From the IMG/VR virus record IMGVR_UViG_3300011113_000683, positions 1 through 29,124 of that record: a DNA stretch of 29,124 nt. One strand, written 5' to 3'. The stretch is from a virus. The position numbers and the translations under genes are program-made. Below the pieces are notes generated by a model. That model was not told where the DNA came from. It did not search any database and saw only the letters and a list, made by a program, of their open reading frames with translations. Shown in pieces: positions 8,474-16,088 of this stretch (position 1 is the stretch's first letter; each line of letters starts with the position of its first letter).

Positions 8474-8491
8474 GGTCAGATTTCTCTGACC
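8474..8491. terminator. Bidirectional intrinsic terminator
   Basis: A 7-bp stem, GGTCAGA (8474-8480) and TCTGACC (8485-8491), with a TTTC loop. It is followed by seven T on the plus strand and preceded by six A, so it can stop both the 81-aa gene and the convergent major capsid gene. Confidence 0.85.
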
Positions 8492-8515
8492 TTTTTTTAT
8501 TTATATTAAGATATA

Positions 8516-10351
8516 TTATCTTAATTCGTTTAAGTCAAATGTACGTACTCCGTCAACTGTGATACGTCCGAAGAAACGGTTATTAACCATTTTCTTAGCG
8601 TAACGTGTCATGATACCTTTGATAGGTGTAAAGTTGAATGGGTTGTACATGGTTGGTGTTAATTGTAATGGTACGTATGGTGCGTAGATATAACCTGTAT
8701 CTAATAATGACGTTCCTTTGTGACCAATCAAGATAGTGTTTGGTGGGAAGTATGGGTCACGATACACTTGGTAACGTCCACTCAATGTTCCTACTCTTTC
8801 AATACCCATATTGTATTGGTCTTGTTCAGGAGCCGCGTTTGATACGTGGAAATATTGTAAATCGTCGAAAATCGCACTGATTTCAGAAGATACAACAATC
8901 CAGTTAGCCCCACCTCTCAATGTAGACTTATGAATTTGAGCTGAGATTTGGTTAATCGCAGTAATCAAAGTTTGGTTCCAGTCTTTTTGAGTGTATGGAG
9001 TAGATTGGTTGTTCAGTCTCTTCCATCCGTTGTAATCCCAACGTAATGTCCAAGCCGCACCTTTACGTAAGTCACGTAAGATTTCACGGTCAATTTCAGC
9101 CGCAACTTGTTCAGACAACAATGCTGTCAATTCAGCTTCAGCATCAATGTTGTGGAATGCAGCAACGTCTTGTGCCAATTCAGGAGACCATTGTGCTCTT
9201 AACTTTCTTTCAGTAACAGAAACTGTAACAGATTCTAAATTGAAAGAAACTTCACCAATTTTGTCTTCGAATTCTAACTCTTTGTATCTTCTGTATAACG
9301 CAATAAACGCATTGTTTGCAACAGTTGATGAAGAGAATGTAGACCCTGTATAACCATCAGGAGATGATTGACCACATGAAATACATGCTGGTTGTTGTAA
9401 ATCTACTTCCAAGTAAATTACACCTCTAGCGTCACAAAGACTGTTGTATGTACCACCATTACCACCAGTACTACTTGTGTTCCAAGAGGCTGTTGATTGT
9501 GTGTCTCCAACATTCACAATTCCTTGTCCGTATTGTTGAGTAATTACTCTAAACAAGTATGGAATAGCTGTGTTTGTAGATGTGCTTGTGTTAGATGAAA
9601 CACCAACAATTCTCAAATCAGATAAGAAAGATTCAGTGTCAATTTCTTGTCCGTCAGGACCGATTAATTTACCAACACCTGAAGTTGAGAATCCACTGAC
9701 TCCAACAATTACTTTTCTGTAATCTGTGATAGAATAAGCTGACTGAATCAATTGTCCTGAAGTATTAAAACCATAAGTTGTTGTACCTGCAGTAACGACA
9801 ACAAATGGTCCTTTAGAATAATCAAATAGGCCAGCAGGATTCAAACCAGGTTCAGTACCTTCGTAAAACAAATCATAAAGATTTTTCTGATAAGCCCCAG
9901 CACTTGTTCCGTATCCGGCATTTGGGTCACCAGGATAATTACCAGGTGCTCCAACAGGTGCGTAATGTTCACCACTTGCACCATTACTTGTATAATAAGC
10001 GTTTCCGCCACTATATCCCTGAATTTGAGGTACAAAATAGAACAATTTACCGATTGGTAAGTTCATAGCTTGTACAGATACGATATCGTTAGCTAACAAT
10101 TTAGAGAACACACGTCTGATGATAGGAAATACCACAGTTTCGAATGAACCTGAATCGGCTGTAGATGAAGATTCGTTAATCAAATGTGAAGCTTGGTTTT
10201 CATATAACTGAGCTACATTTTCTTTTAGGTGGCCTCTAAGACCTTCTAGGAACCCTAATTTGTCCCATTTGTTTATAGTGTCTTCTTTGATAACTTTAAG
10301 GTGCTTAAGACCAATGTTACCTACTAATCCACTTTCTAATAATGCTCCCAT
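8516..10351 (-). CDS. Major capsid protein, T4 gp23-like
   Basis: A 611-residue precursor of the hexamer-forming shell protein. The N-terminus resembles the T4 gp23 propeptide: NKWDKLGFLEG aligns by eye with the T4 NKWKPLLEG region, then YENQ, then HLINE, where the prohead protease would cut after Glu60 to leave SSST. The HK97-type body follows (FPIIRRVFSKLLANDIVSVQ). The C-terminal third is well conserved: TLRGGANWIVVSS, then GYIYAPYVPLQLTPT and MTRYAKKM. It is longer than T4 gp23 (521 aa); the extra length seems to lie in residues about 95-330, a Gly/Ser/Thr/Asn/Tyr-rich region including a CISCG motif. It follows the scaffold gene by 33 bases and shares its transcript. Confidence 0.93.
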   Translation of the reverse strand: MGALLESGLVGNIGLKHLKVIKEDTINKWDKLGFLEGLRGHLKENVAQLYENQASHLINESSSTADSGSFETVVFPIIRRVFSKLLANDIVSVQAMNLPIGKLFYFVPQIQGYSGGNAYYTSNGASGEHYAPVGAPGNYPGDPNAGYGTSAGAYQKNLYDLFYEGTEPGLNPAGLFDYSKGPFVVVTAGTTTYGFNTSGQLIQSAYSITDYRKVIVGVSGFSTSGVGKLIGPDGQEIDTESFLSDLRIVGVSSNTSTSTNTAIPYLFRVITQQYGQGIVNVGDTQSTASWNTSSTGGNGGTYNSLCDARGVIYLEVDLQQPACISCGQSSPDGYTGSTFSSSTVANNAFIALYRRYKELEFEDKIGEVSFNLESVTVSVTERKLRAQWSPELAQDVAAFHNIDAEAELTALLSEQVAAEIDREILRDLRKGAAWTLRWDYNGWKRLNNQSTPYTQKDWNQTLITAINQISAQIHKSTLRGGANWIVVSSEISAIFDDLQYFHVSNAAPEQDQYNMGIERVGTLSGRYQVYRDPYFPPNTILIGHKGTSLLDTGYIYAPYVPLQLTPTMYNPFNFTPIKGIMTRYAKKMVNNRFFGRITVDGVRTFDLNELR

Positions 10352-10382
10352 TTTTATTTTTTAGGTTTTATTATTTTATTGT

Positions 10383-11849
10383 TTATTTTATTAATTTTTG
10401 CATGATGTCTTTCATTCTTAGGAATTGTGGGTTTTCATAAGTTTTAGACTCAATTAGGTTGATTGCTGAACCTGACTTTTGGTCAGTATCAATAATCTTT
10501 TCAATTGATTCAGTAACTGGTTTTCTAACATCACTTCCTGAAAGTTCATCCTTTATTGTTTTATAAAGTGCTTTGGATTCTTTAATAGTTTCAGCCGAGT
10601 CAAATCTTCTCAAGATGTTAATTTTTTCTTGTTTAGATGTTGAGTGTTCAGTGAAAAGTCTTGTTGCATAAGCTAAGTTTGAATTGAATATAGCAACTTC
10701 GTTAAGTTTGTCTCTGAACATATTCAAAGCCTTTCTATATTCTTCGTTTTTAGCTTTCAACATTTCAACTTCTTTTTCTACTGATTCAGTGAAAGTACGA
10801 GCCGATTCTTGACCTGCTCTTGCTCCTTTTGGTAGTGCTCCTTTTCTCCATCCTGTTCCGTAAGTACGTGCGGCTTCTTTAGCTTCTTCCTTACTTAATT
10901 TTGGAGTTCTACTTGGCATATCAAAAGTATTACCTTCTTTGAATTCAAATTTAGCCTTACCCATACCGACACCTTTAGTACCTTGTTTCATTTTTTCTTT
11001 GAAACCTCCCGTAGATTTTTTGTATGAGAATTTTGAAGCTGAACCTGTTTTTGCTCCTTTTCCTACTTTAGGTTTTGAGACCATTTTAGATTCCATCATA
11101 TTATCTTCTGATTCATATGTGTCCATTGATTCATTTTGTTCCTCATTATCATCTTCATCGTTCATTACAATTTCGTAGATTGTTTCATCCGTTTCATCGT
11201 AACTTTCGTCCATTTCCTCATAAGTTTCTTCCATTTCATTGTAAGATTCTTTCATTTTAGACTTCGGAACAAATCTAGCATCTGATTTTGACTCTTTCTT
11301 GTCCATTTTTTTTTCGTCTTTATCGTCTTCATGTTCAGACTCTTCTAACCAACCTTCCTCTAACTCTTCTTCACTTTCAGTTTGAATTAAATATTCAACA
11401 TCTTCAGTGTCATCAGTTAAATGAACATAATCACCGTCTTGTGTAACAGTAATTTCGTCGTCGGCTGACATTGCTTTAAAAACTTTTAGAACCTCGTCAT
11501 CTGACGCATCTGTTAAATCAATAACTTCATCTTCATCATCAGATACTGTATCATCAAAATCAAACGAGTCATCTTCTAAGTCATCAATCATTTCTTGACC
11601 ACCTAAATCCATTCCTCCGTCTAAATCTGATAATTCATCATCATCTTCTTCGCCTCCGTCGTCGTCAACATCTATGATGTCAACATCTTCTTCAGCTTCA
11701 TCAGTCTCTTCTTTCATAGACTCTTTTACTAATTCGCTAATTTCTTCCTTCATTGTAGAAGCAAGTATTTCTTTTGCGTTTTCGTTAATAACCTCTTCCA
11801 AATTTTGAATTTGGATAAGAGTTTCTTCAACTAAGTTTTTTTCTGCCAT
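10383..11849 (-). CDS. Prohead core scaffold protein, gp22-like
   Basis: A 488-residue, very acidic, low-complexity protein directly upstream of the capsid gene, the position of the T4 gp22 scaffold. Residues about 1-50 are helical. Residues about 50-240 are dominated by Asp and Glu, with a folded island near residues 117-157 (EVLKVFKAMSADDEITVTQD). A basic Gly/Lys segment follows at about 255-340 (SKMVSKPKVGKGAKTGSAS). The last 130 residues are helical (KEVEMLKAKNEEYRKALNMF), as expected of a scaffold contacting the shell. Several possible LxE/IxE cleavage sites occur. Assignment rests on composition, size and gene order rather than on a clear sequence match. Confidence 0.8.
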   Translation of the reverse strand: MAEKNLVEETLIQIQNLEEVINENAKEILASTMKEEISELVKESMKEETDEAEEDVDIIDVDDDGGEEDDDELSDLDGGMDLGGQEMIDDLEDDSFDFDDTVSDDEDEVIDLTDASDDEVLKVFKAMSADDEITVTQDGDYVHLTDDTEDVEYLIQTESEEELEEGWLEESEHEDDKDEKKMDKKESKSDARFVPKSKMKESYNEMEETYEEMDESYDETDETIYEIVMNDEDDNEEQNESMDTYESEDNMMESKMVSKPKVGKGAKTGSASKFSYKKSTGGFKEKMKQGTKGVGMGKAKFEFKEGNTFDMPSRTPKLSKEEAKEAARTYGTGWRKGALPKGARAGQESARTFTESVEKEVEMLKAKNEEYRKALNMFRDKLNEVAIFNSNLAYATRLFTEHSTSKQEKINILRRFDSAETIKESKALYKTIKDELSGSDVRKPVTESIEKIIDTDQKSGSAINLIESKTYENPQFLRMKDIMQKLIK

Positions 11850-11863
11850 TTTGCATTTTTTTA

Positions 11864-11870
11864 ATAAATA
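11864..11870 (-). promoter_or_regulatory. TATTTAT motif before the scaffold-capsid unit
   Basis: On the minus strand TATTTAT lies 14 nt before the scaffold ATG. The upstream unit ends at the terminator at 11915-11937, so a promoter is needed here, and this is the best candidate. Confidence 0.45.
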
Positions 11871-11914
11871 TGTAGATATTCTAAAAAAATACGTTTATAT
11901 ATTTAAAAAATAAA

Positions 11915-11937
11915 AAAAGGGACAATATGTCCCTTTT
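11915..11937 (-). terminator. Intrinsic terminator after the protease unit
   Basis: A 10-bp stem, AAAAGGGACA and TGTCCCTTTT, with a 3-nt loop. On the minus strand it runs into a T-rich tract. It separates the protease and DUF4494-like genes from the scaffold and capsid genes. Confidence 0.8.
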
Positions 11938-11961
11938 ATTTTTAAATTAATTTTTAATTAA

Positions 11962-12177
11962 TTACTCAAAAATTTCGTCAATCTTACTTTCAGCAACTGA
12001 AGTAATTCTCCAATCATAACTAAATGATTTGTAAGCTTCAGTAACTTTAGCTTCAACATCGGTTACATTGTAACCTTTAACTAATTTTTCTTCACGTACT
12101 TTTTTAATTTTACCTGAGTTTTCATCTGGCAAATCGTACTGAACTTTTGCCACAAAATATTTTTCATCCATTTCCAT
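11962..12177 (-). CDS. DUF4494-like small protein
   Basis: A 71-residue protein of beta-strand then helix pattern: YFVAKVQYDLPDENSGKIKK, a strand with VREEKLVKGYNVT, a helix DVEAKVTEAYKS, then WRITSVAESKIDEIF. This order and the opening (aromatic, then K-V-x-Y) resemble DUF4494, a small family common in Bacteroidetes; the match is from memory. It lies 6 nt after the protease gene in the same transcript, between the T4 equivalents of gp21 and gp22. A role in head assembly is possible from position; nothing catalytic is visible. Confidence 0.6.
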   Translation of the reverse strand: MEMDEKYFVAKVQYDLPDENSGKIKKVREEKLVKGYNVTDVEAKVTEAYKSFSYDWRITSVAESKIDEIFE

Positions 12178-12183
12178 AATATA

Positions 12184-12903
12184 TTATTTTCCTAAATAAT
12201 CGTTCAATCTATTCATTAAATCAAGCGATTTGTTACCATCACGCTGCATTTTTTGTTCTTTTTCTTCCTGTAAATTTTCTTCAAACTTAGATTGGTCTCC
12301 TTTTTCTTTGAAAAGGTATGCTCCTGGTGTGGACGGTGCTTGCACCAAGTCAAAACAAATTAACTCAAAATCATCCTGAACTTCATTTTGTTCACCTACT
12401 TTTTTTAACGAACCAACTCCTCTTGAGGATATGCCTAATGTAACTCCTAATCTTAGTAGATTTGCCGCTTGGTCACCTTTTGTTGATACAATACCTCTTT
12501 CATGAAAACCGGGTGAAGTTAATAATTTTAGTTTACCTATAAGAATATTCTTATCCCACCATACATCAGTTATAATATGTGAAACTCTATCTAAATCAAT
12601 CAATGAGGATTCAGGGTGATTTAATTCTGAAAGAGCGGTATTCTTTTTAATGTAGTTTTTAATGTAATTATCGGCTTCTCTTTTTAATACTCTTTCAGGA
12701 TAAATTCTACCATTTCTGTTTGGGGTATTGTATTTTTGAAGTACCGCATAAAACTCAAATGGTTTAGAGTAGTCACCAACCTCAAATGATTCTTTTATTA
12801 TTCTATCATTTGAAAATTCAATAGGTGACACGTATCCCGCATCATATTCAATTAATATTCCTCTACCTGAATCACTAGGACCTAATATTTTGTAATTTTG
12901 CAT
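12184..12903 (-). CDS. Prohead core maturation protease, gp21-like
   Basis: A 239-residue serine protease of the herpesvirus-assemblin-like phage group. Visible landmarks are FYAVLQKYNTPNRNGRIYPE (residues 52-71), the catalytic His in SELNHPESS (His96), an acidic VSHIITDVWW segment, and the Ser motif GISSRGVGS (Ser159/160), followed by FELICFDLVQAPSTPGA. It should cut capsid, scaffold and core proteins after Glu in (L/I)xE sites once the prohead is complete. The C-terminal 35 residues are charged and probably removed on activation. It stands between the portal group and the scaffold as gp21 does in T4, and begins a short transcript ending at 11915. Confidence 0.92.
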   Translation of the reverse strand: MQNYKILGPSDSGRGILIEYDAGYVSPIEFSNDRIIKESFEVGDYSKPFEFYAVLQKYNTPNRNGRIYPERVLKREADNYIKNYIKKNTALSELNHPESSLIDLDRVSHIITDVWWDKNILIGKLKLLTSPGFHERGIVSTKGDQAANLLRLGVTLGISSRGVGSLKKVGEQNEVQDDFELICFDLVQAPSTPGAYLFKEKGDQSKFEENLQEEKEQKMQRDGNKSLDLMNRLNDYLGK

Positions 12904-12919
12904 TTTAGAAGTTTTATAT

Positions 12920-12926
12920 ATAAATA
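12920..12926 (-). promoter_or_regulatory. TATTTAT motif before the protease gene
   Basis: On the minus strand TATTTAT lies 16 nt before the protease ATG, in the short gap after the 150-aa gene. Its complement reads TATAAATA. Confidence 0.4.
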
Positions 12927-12929
12927 GTA

Positions 12930-13382
12930 TTAAACTTCTATTTTAATTTTTTTATCAGTTTTTGTTAAATGAAATGTAAATAAATCATTATTTTTAAATA
13001 TTTCTTTTGATATTGAGTCAACTATTTCTTTAACTGAACTTTTTATTTTTGTGGATTTAAAATCTAAATCACCTTTTACAAATAAAGTAATTTCTAAATT
13101 CATGAATGATTTTTTATTTACTGAAATCCCACTTGACCTTAAATCTAAATCAACTATAAATTTATTTTCAAATGTAAATTGATTTAGTATTTCACCAATA
13201 AAATTCTTTAATTTTCTATGGAAATTGGATACTACTCTTTCCCAGTTTTCTTGATGATTTCTTGGTTTAACCCAAGATTGTAAGTTTATGTAAATTGATT
13301 TAAAATTTTTGGAGTCTACCGTGCCGTATGAACATTTAAAGTTTTTATATCCTTTAACTGTACATGATTTTCCTTTCTTCAT
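12930..13382 (-). CDS. Basic hypothetical protein between portal and protease genes
   Basis: A 150-residue, Lys-rich protein, probably alpha/beta. It opens with KKGKSCTVKGYKNFKCSYG and later has KSIYINLQSWVKPRN, a helical centre and paired strands (FIVDLDLRSSGISV and LEITLFVKGDLDF). No family is recognised. In T4 the small prohead core genes 67 and 68 sit near this position, but no sequence likeness to them is visible. It starts just after the terminator at 13458-13478, and its leader contains TTTATATT rather than the exact TATTTAT motif. Confidence 0.55.
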   Translation of the reverse strand: MKKGKSCTVKGYKNFKCSYGTVDSKNFKSIYINLQSWVKPRNHQENWERVVSNFHRKLKNFIGEILNQFTFENKFIVDLDLRSSGISVNKKSFMNLEITLFVKGDLDFKSTKIKSSVKEIVDSISKEIFKNNDLFTFHLTKTDKKIKIEV

Positions 13383-13457
13383 TATCTCTCATATTCGAAG
13401 TTTATTGTTAATATAAATTTAGAATAATTTTATTGTTTTGTCAAAAATAAAATAAAA

Positions 13458-13478
13458 AAGTCCGTATATTACGGACTT
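13458..13478 (-). terminator. Intrinsic terminator after the terminase-portal unit
   Basis: A stem of GTCCGTA and TACGGAC, extended by AA/TT, with a 3-nt loop; on the minus strand it is followed by a run of six T. It closes the terminase, beta-propeller, portal and 233-aa gene unit. Confidence 0.85.
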
Positions 13479-13501
13479 ATTTTTATATATGTAATTTTAA
13501 A

Positions 13502-14203
13502 TTACAAATTTTCATTTAGTGTGAGTAATTTAATATACTCTTTTTTTGAAAACTCTATTGATGAAATTTTATTTTTTGTCTCAAGTAAAGTTGTCTTCAT
13601 TGTGTCATCAGATTCTTTTAACAAAGTTTCCAATTTTTGAATGGTGCTTTCTTTTAAAGTTTCAAATTTTTCCTTTGTTGATTCATCAGATTTTAAAACC
13701 TCTATAACTTTTTGTTTTTCAGATTCACTAAGAGTATCTAAATGTTTTTTAATTGTGTTATTCGCCACCTTAACTAATGAACTCAGAGGTAATTTCGGAC
13801 TTTCTTTTTTGACAGGTTTTTTAACAATGCTTTCGACTATTCCTTTCTTAATTTGAAACTTATCTTCAATGTTCAAGTCTTTTGAGAATATAAAATTGTC
13901 AATATTTTCATATTTATTTTCCAAAACAATGTTATTTGTCCAAGTTTTTATTGTTTTTATTGTTGATTCGTTTATTTTCAAAGTTTTTAACTCAGACATA
14001 GTTTCGTCAAATAGGAATGATGCCATTTCCTTGTCAATACCTTTATTTTCATTTAAAGTATCGTAACTATTCATCATTTTTGCAAATGATTTATCAGACT
14101 TTATTATTTTATTTAAAATTTTTAAATCTTTTTTTAATTGATTATCAACGTATGATTGAACCAATTTATTTTCAACTAAAGTTTTTAATTCACCGAATTT
14201 CAT
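13502..14203 (-). CDS. Helical Lys/Glu-rich protein, candidate prohead core component
   Basis: A 233-residue, almost wholly helical protein rich in Lys, Glu, Leu, Ser and Thr. It begins MKFGELKTLVENKL and ends LLTLNENL; it contains several LxE/IxE tripeptides (TLNE, KINE, IVLE) that a gp21-type protease could cut. A Pro-containing break near residue 130 (KKPVKKESPKLPLSS) separates two helical halves. It directly follows the portal gene, where T4 has its small core genes, so a core or scaffold-associated role fits position and composition. Sequence alone does not prove this. Confidence 0.5.
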   Translation of the reverse strand: MKFGELKTLVENKLVQSYVDNQLKKDLKILNKIIKSDKSFAKMMNSYDTLNENKGIDKEMASFLFDETMSELKTLKINESTIKTIKTWTNNIVLENKYENIDNFIFSKDLNIEDKFQIKKGIVESIVKKPVKKESPKLPLSSLVKVANNTIKKHLDTLSESEKQKVIEVLKSDESTKEKFETLKESTIQKLETLLKESDDTMKTTLLETKNKISSIEFSKKEYIKLLTLNENL

Positions 14204-14218
14204 TTTGTTATTTTCTTA

Positions 14219-14225
14219 ATAAATA
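14219..14225 (-). promoter_or_regulatory. TATTTAT motif between portal and 233-aa gene
   Basis: On the minus strand TATTTAT lies 15 nt before the ATG at 14203 and directly abuts the portal stop codon. It may give the 233-aa gene its own promoter within the unit. Confidence 0.4.
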
Positions 14226-16049
14226 TTAATCATTTAATAAGTTATTCAAAGTTGAGTTCATTTCATTCAATGTTTTTTTAGCTTTACTCAAATCAATTTC
14301 TTCATTGTCGTTAGCCCAATCTCCTTCTAAAATAATATTTAGTCTATTTTCTCGTGATTCGGGGGCTAATCCTGGCTCTCCTGCCGGTGGTGCGGGTTCG
14401 GCCGGACTAGGTCCTCCTGATGGTGGTGGAGGTGTCATTCCTCCTAAATCTTCACCACCTTCCATTCCTCCTCCTGGTTCAGCGGGGGCTGCAGGTTGTT
14501 CACCTTCTTTTTTACCGTATAATCTATCTAAGTTATCAAACAATCCTGTGTGTGTAATTACTTCAGCTGTTTTTGTTAATTCGGCACCAACAGCATTTTC
14601 GATTCTTTGTTGTTGTAAATCAAGTTTAATTTCCTCATCTGAAAATCCAAGAATATGTTTTTTAGCCCATGATACTGAAGTTGGTGCAATTCCTTGAATT
14701 GCGGTTACCATGTCTTTGTATAACAATATTTTTTCTTTCCACACATCTACCATTAACAAGTCAGCTTGTTTAGATGGGTTTGTTAAGGATAAAGTAAAAT
14801 TTGAAATTTCGTCTTCAAATCCTAATAAAAATAAATGTACAATTGCAATTTTATTCAATTCCTGAATCATACTTTTTTGTATTCTATTAATGGTACGAGC
14901 GAATCGTATGTCCATTAATGCCAAATTCTTACCATCACCAACTGCCTCCTCAAAACCTAAGAATCCTTTTGGAACTCTTAATGCTGTTAACAATTTCTTT
15001 TGAATGTATTCAATATCTGCAATTTCTGATAAATTTTGAGCACCTGCTAATGTCTCTATGGGTGAGGCTTGTGCTGGGTCACGAACAGGAACAAAATAAT
15101 CTTGGTCAACAGCCATTTGATTAAACCTCATGTCTACGTTACCTGTTTGAGGGTCAACAGTTTGAGACCTTTTAAATTTGTTTGCAAATCTTTGGATATA
15201 TGGTTCAACATCGGCATCATCCATATTTCCAACAAACACTTTAAATACTCTTCTTTCAGGAGCTCTTGAAGTTCTGTAAATTAACATTGCATCTTCTGAA
15301 AGTAATAACTGTTTCCAAATCCTTCTTGCCTTTTCAAGCATTGATGTTCCGTATGGAAGTCTTCTGTCGTCGCCCAATAATCTAAAATGGGCAATTTCCC
15401 ATGAATTAAACTCCATGTCTTTTTGTTTCCATTTAAACTTGAGAGCCTTTTTTGATGGGTCAGTTTCAGGGTCAGTTTTTTTAATACCCATACCAGCTTC
15501 ATGTCTCTCAATTTCAATGTTTGGTAATTGCATACATCCAACAACACCTTTTTCAGGGTTGAGTTTAAGGAACACAAAATTGTCACCATATTTACATGTG
15601 TTTCGTGTCCACATTGGTAAATTGGTGTTAATATCTAATGAATTAATGAATAAATCTACAAGTATCGCCTTTATTCTTTTTGAATCCGAATAAATTTGTA
15701 AAATGTGACCGTCTTGGTTTGGAGTTGTTGATTCTTCGGCGTATATGTCTAATGCTGCAGAAATTTCAGGAGTAAACTCCATTGATTCATAATCGTAAAA
15801 TGATGCAAGTCTTGTTGGTTCGTAATATACTGCTTGGGTGTATAGGTTATTTTCTATTCTTGCCCACTGATTGGCCAAATAATATGTTTGACGTGCTTCT
15901 AATTTTTCTCTTTCGTATTCTTGTTTTGAAGTAGTTTTTAAAAGCTCTTTTTTATCGTATTTGTATGTTGGGTAATCTTGTCCTAATAATGAATTAGGAC
16001 CAAATGCTTGTGATAACCTTTGCCATACCGTTAAATTTTGTTCACTCAT
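14226..16049 (-). CDS. Portal protein, gp20-like
   Basis: A 607-residue protein forming the dodecameric DNA gate at the head vertex. Features typical of T4-like portals are an N-terminal QANQWARIENNLY-like region (seen as LANQWARIENNLYTQA), then EISAALDIYAEEST, MWTRNTCKYGDNFVFLKLN, RAPERRVFKVFVGN and LRVPKGFLGFEEA. From about residue 510 an unusual tail of Pro, Gly and Ala (MTPPPPSGGPSPAEPAPPAG) leads to a helical end. An IILE tripeptide in the tail could be a protease site. The gene follows the beta-propeller gene by 39 bases and precedes the core-like gene. The N-terminal 500 residues are close to the full length of T4 gp20. Confidence 0.92.
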   Translation of the reverse strand: MSEQNLTVWQRLSQAFGPNSLLGQDYPTYKYDKKELLKTTSKQEYEREKLEARQTYYLANQWARIENNLYTQAVYYEPTRLASFYDYESMEFTPEISAALDIYAEESTTPNQDGHILQIYSDSKRIKAILVDLFINSLDINTNLPMWTRNTCKYGDNFVFLKLNPEKGVVGCMQLPNIEIERHEAGMGIKKTDPETDPSKKALKFKWKQKDMEFNSWEIAHFRLLGDDRRLPYGTSMLEKARRIWKQLLLSEDAMLIYRTSRAPERRVFKVFVGNMDDADVEPYIQRFANKFKRSQTVDPQTGNVDMRFNQMAVDQDYFVPVRDPAQASPIETLAGAQNLSEIADIEYIQKKLLTALRVPKGFLGFEEAVGDGKNLALMDIRFARTINRIQKSMIQELNKIAIVHLFLLGFEDEISNFTLSLTNPSKQADLLMVDVWKEKILLYKDMVTAIQGIAPTSVSWAKKHILGFSDEEIKLDLQQQRIENAVGAELTKTAEVITHTGLFDNLDRLYGKKEGEQPAAPAEPGGGMEGGEDLGGMTPPPPSGGPSPAEPAPPAGEPGLAPESRENRLNIILEGDWANDNEEIDLSKAKKTLNEMNSTLNNLLND

Positions 16050-16069
16050 AACAACAATAATAATTAATT

Positions 16070-16076
16070 ATAAATA
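16070..16076 (-). promoter_or_regulatory. TATTTAT motif before the portal gene
   Basis: On the minus strand TATTTAT lies 20 nt before the portal ATG in a 39-bp gap, the longest spacing among the copies. The complement reads TATAAATA. Confidence 0.4.
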
Positions 16077-16088
16077 GTAAGAAATAGT

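Noticed and set aside
8498-8504. A further TATTTAT copy on the plus strand.
   Set aside because: No plus-strand gene follows it; it is taken as a chance match next to a terminator.
14305-14697. A plus-strand 130-aa open frame opposite the portal C-terminus.
   Set aside because: It mirrors the Pro/Gly-rich portal tail, whose GC-rich codons lack stops on the other strand.
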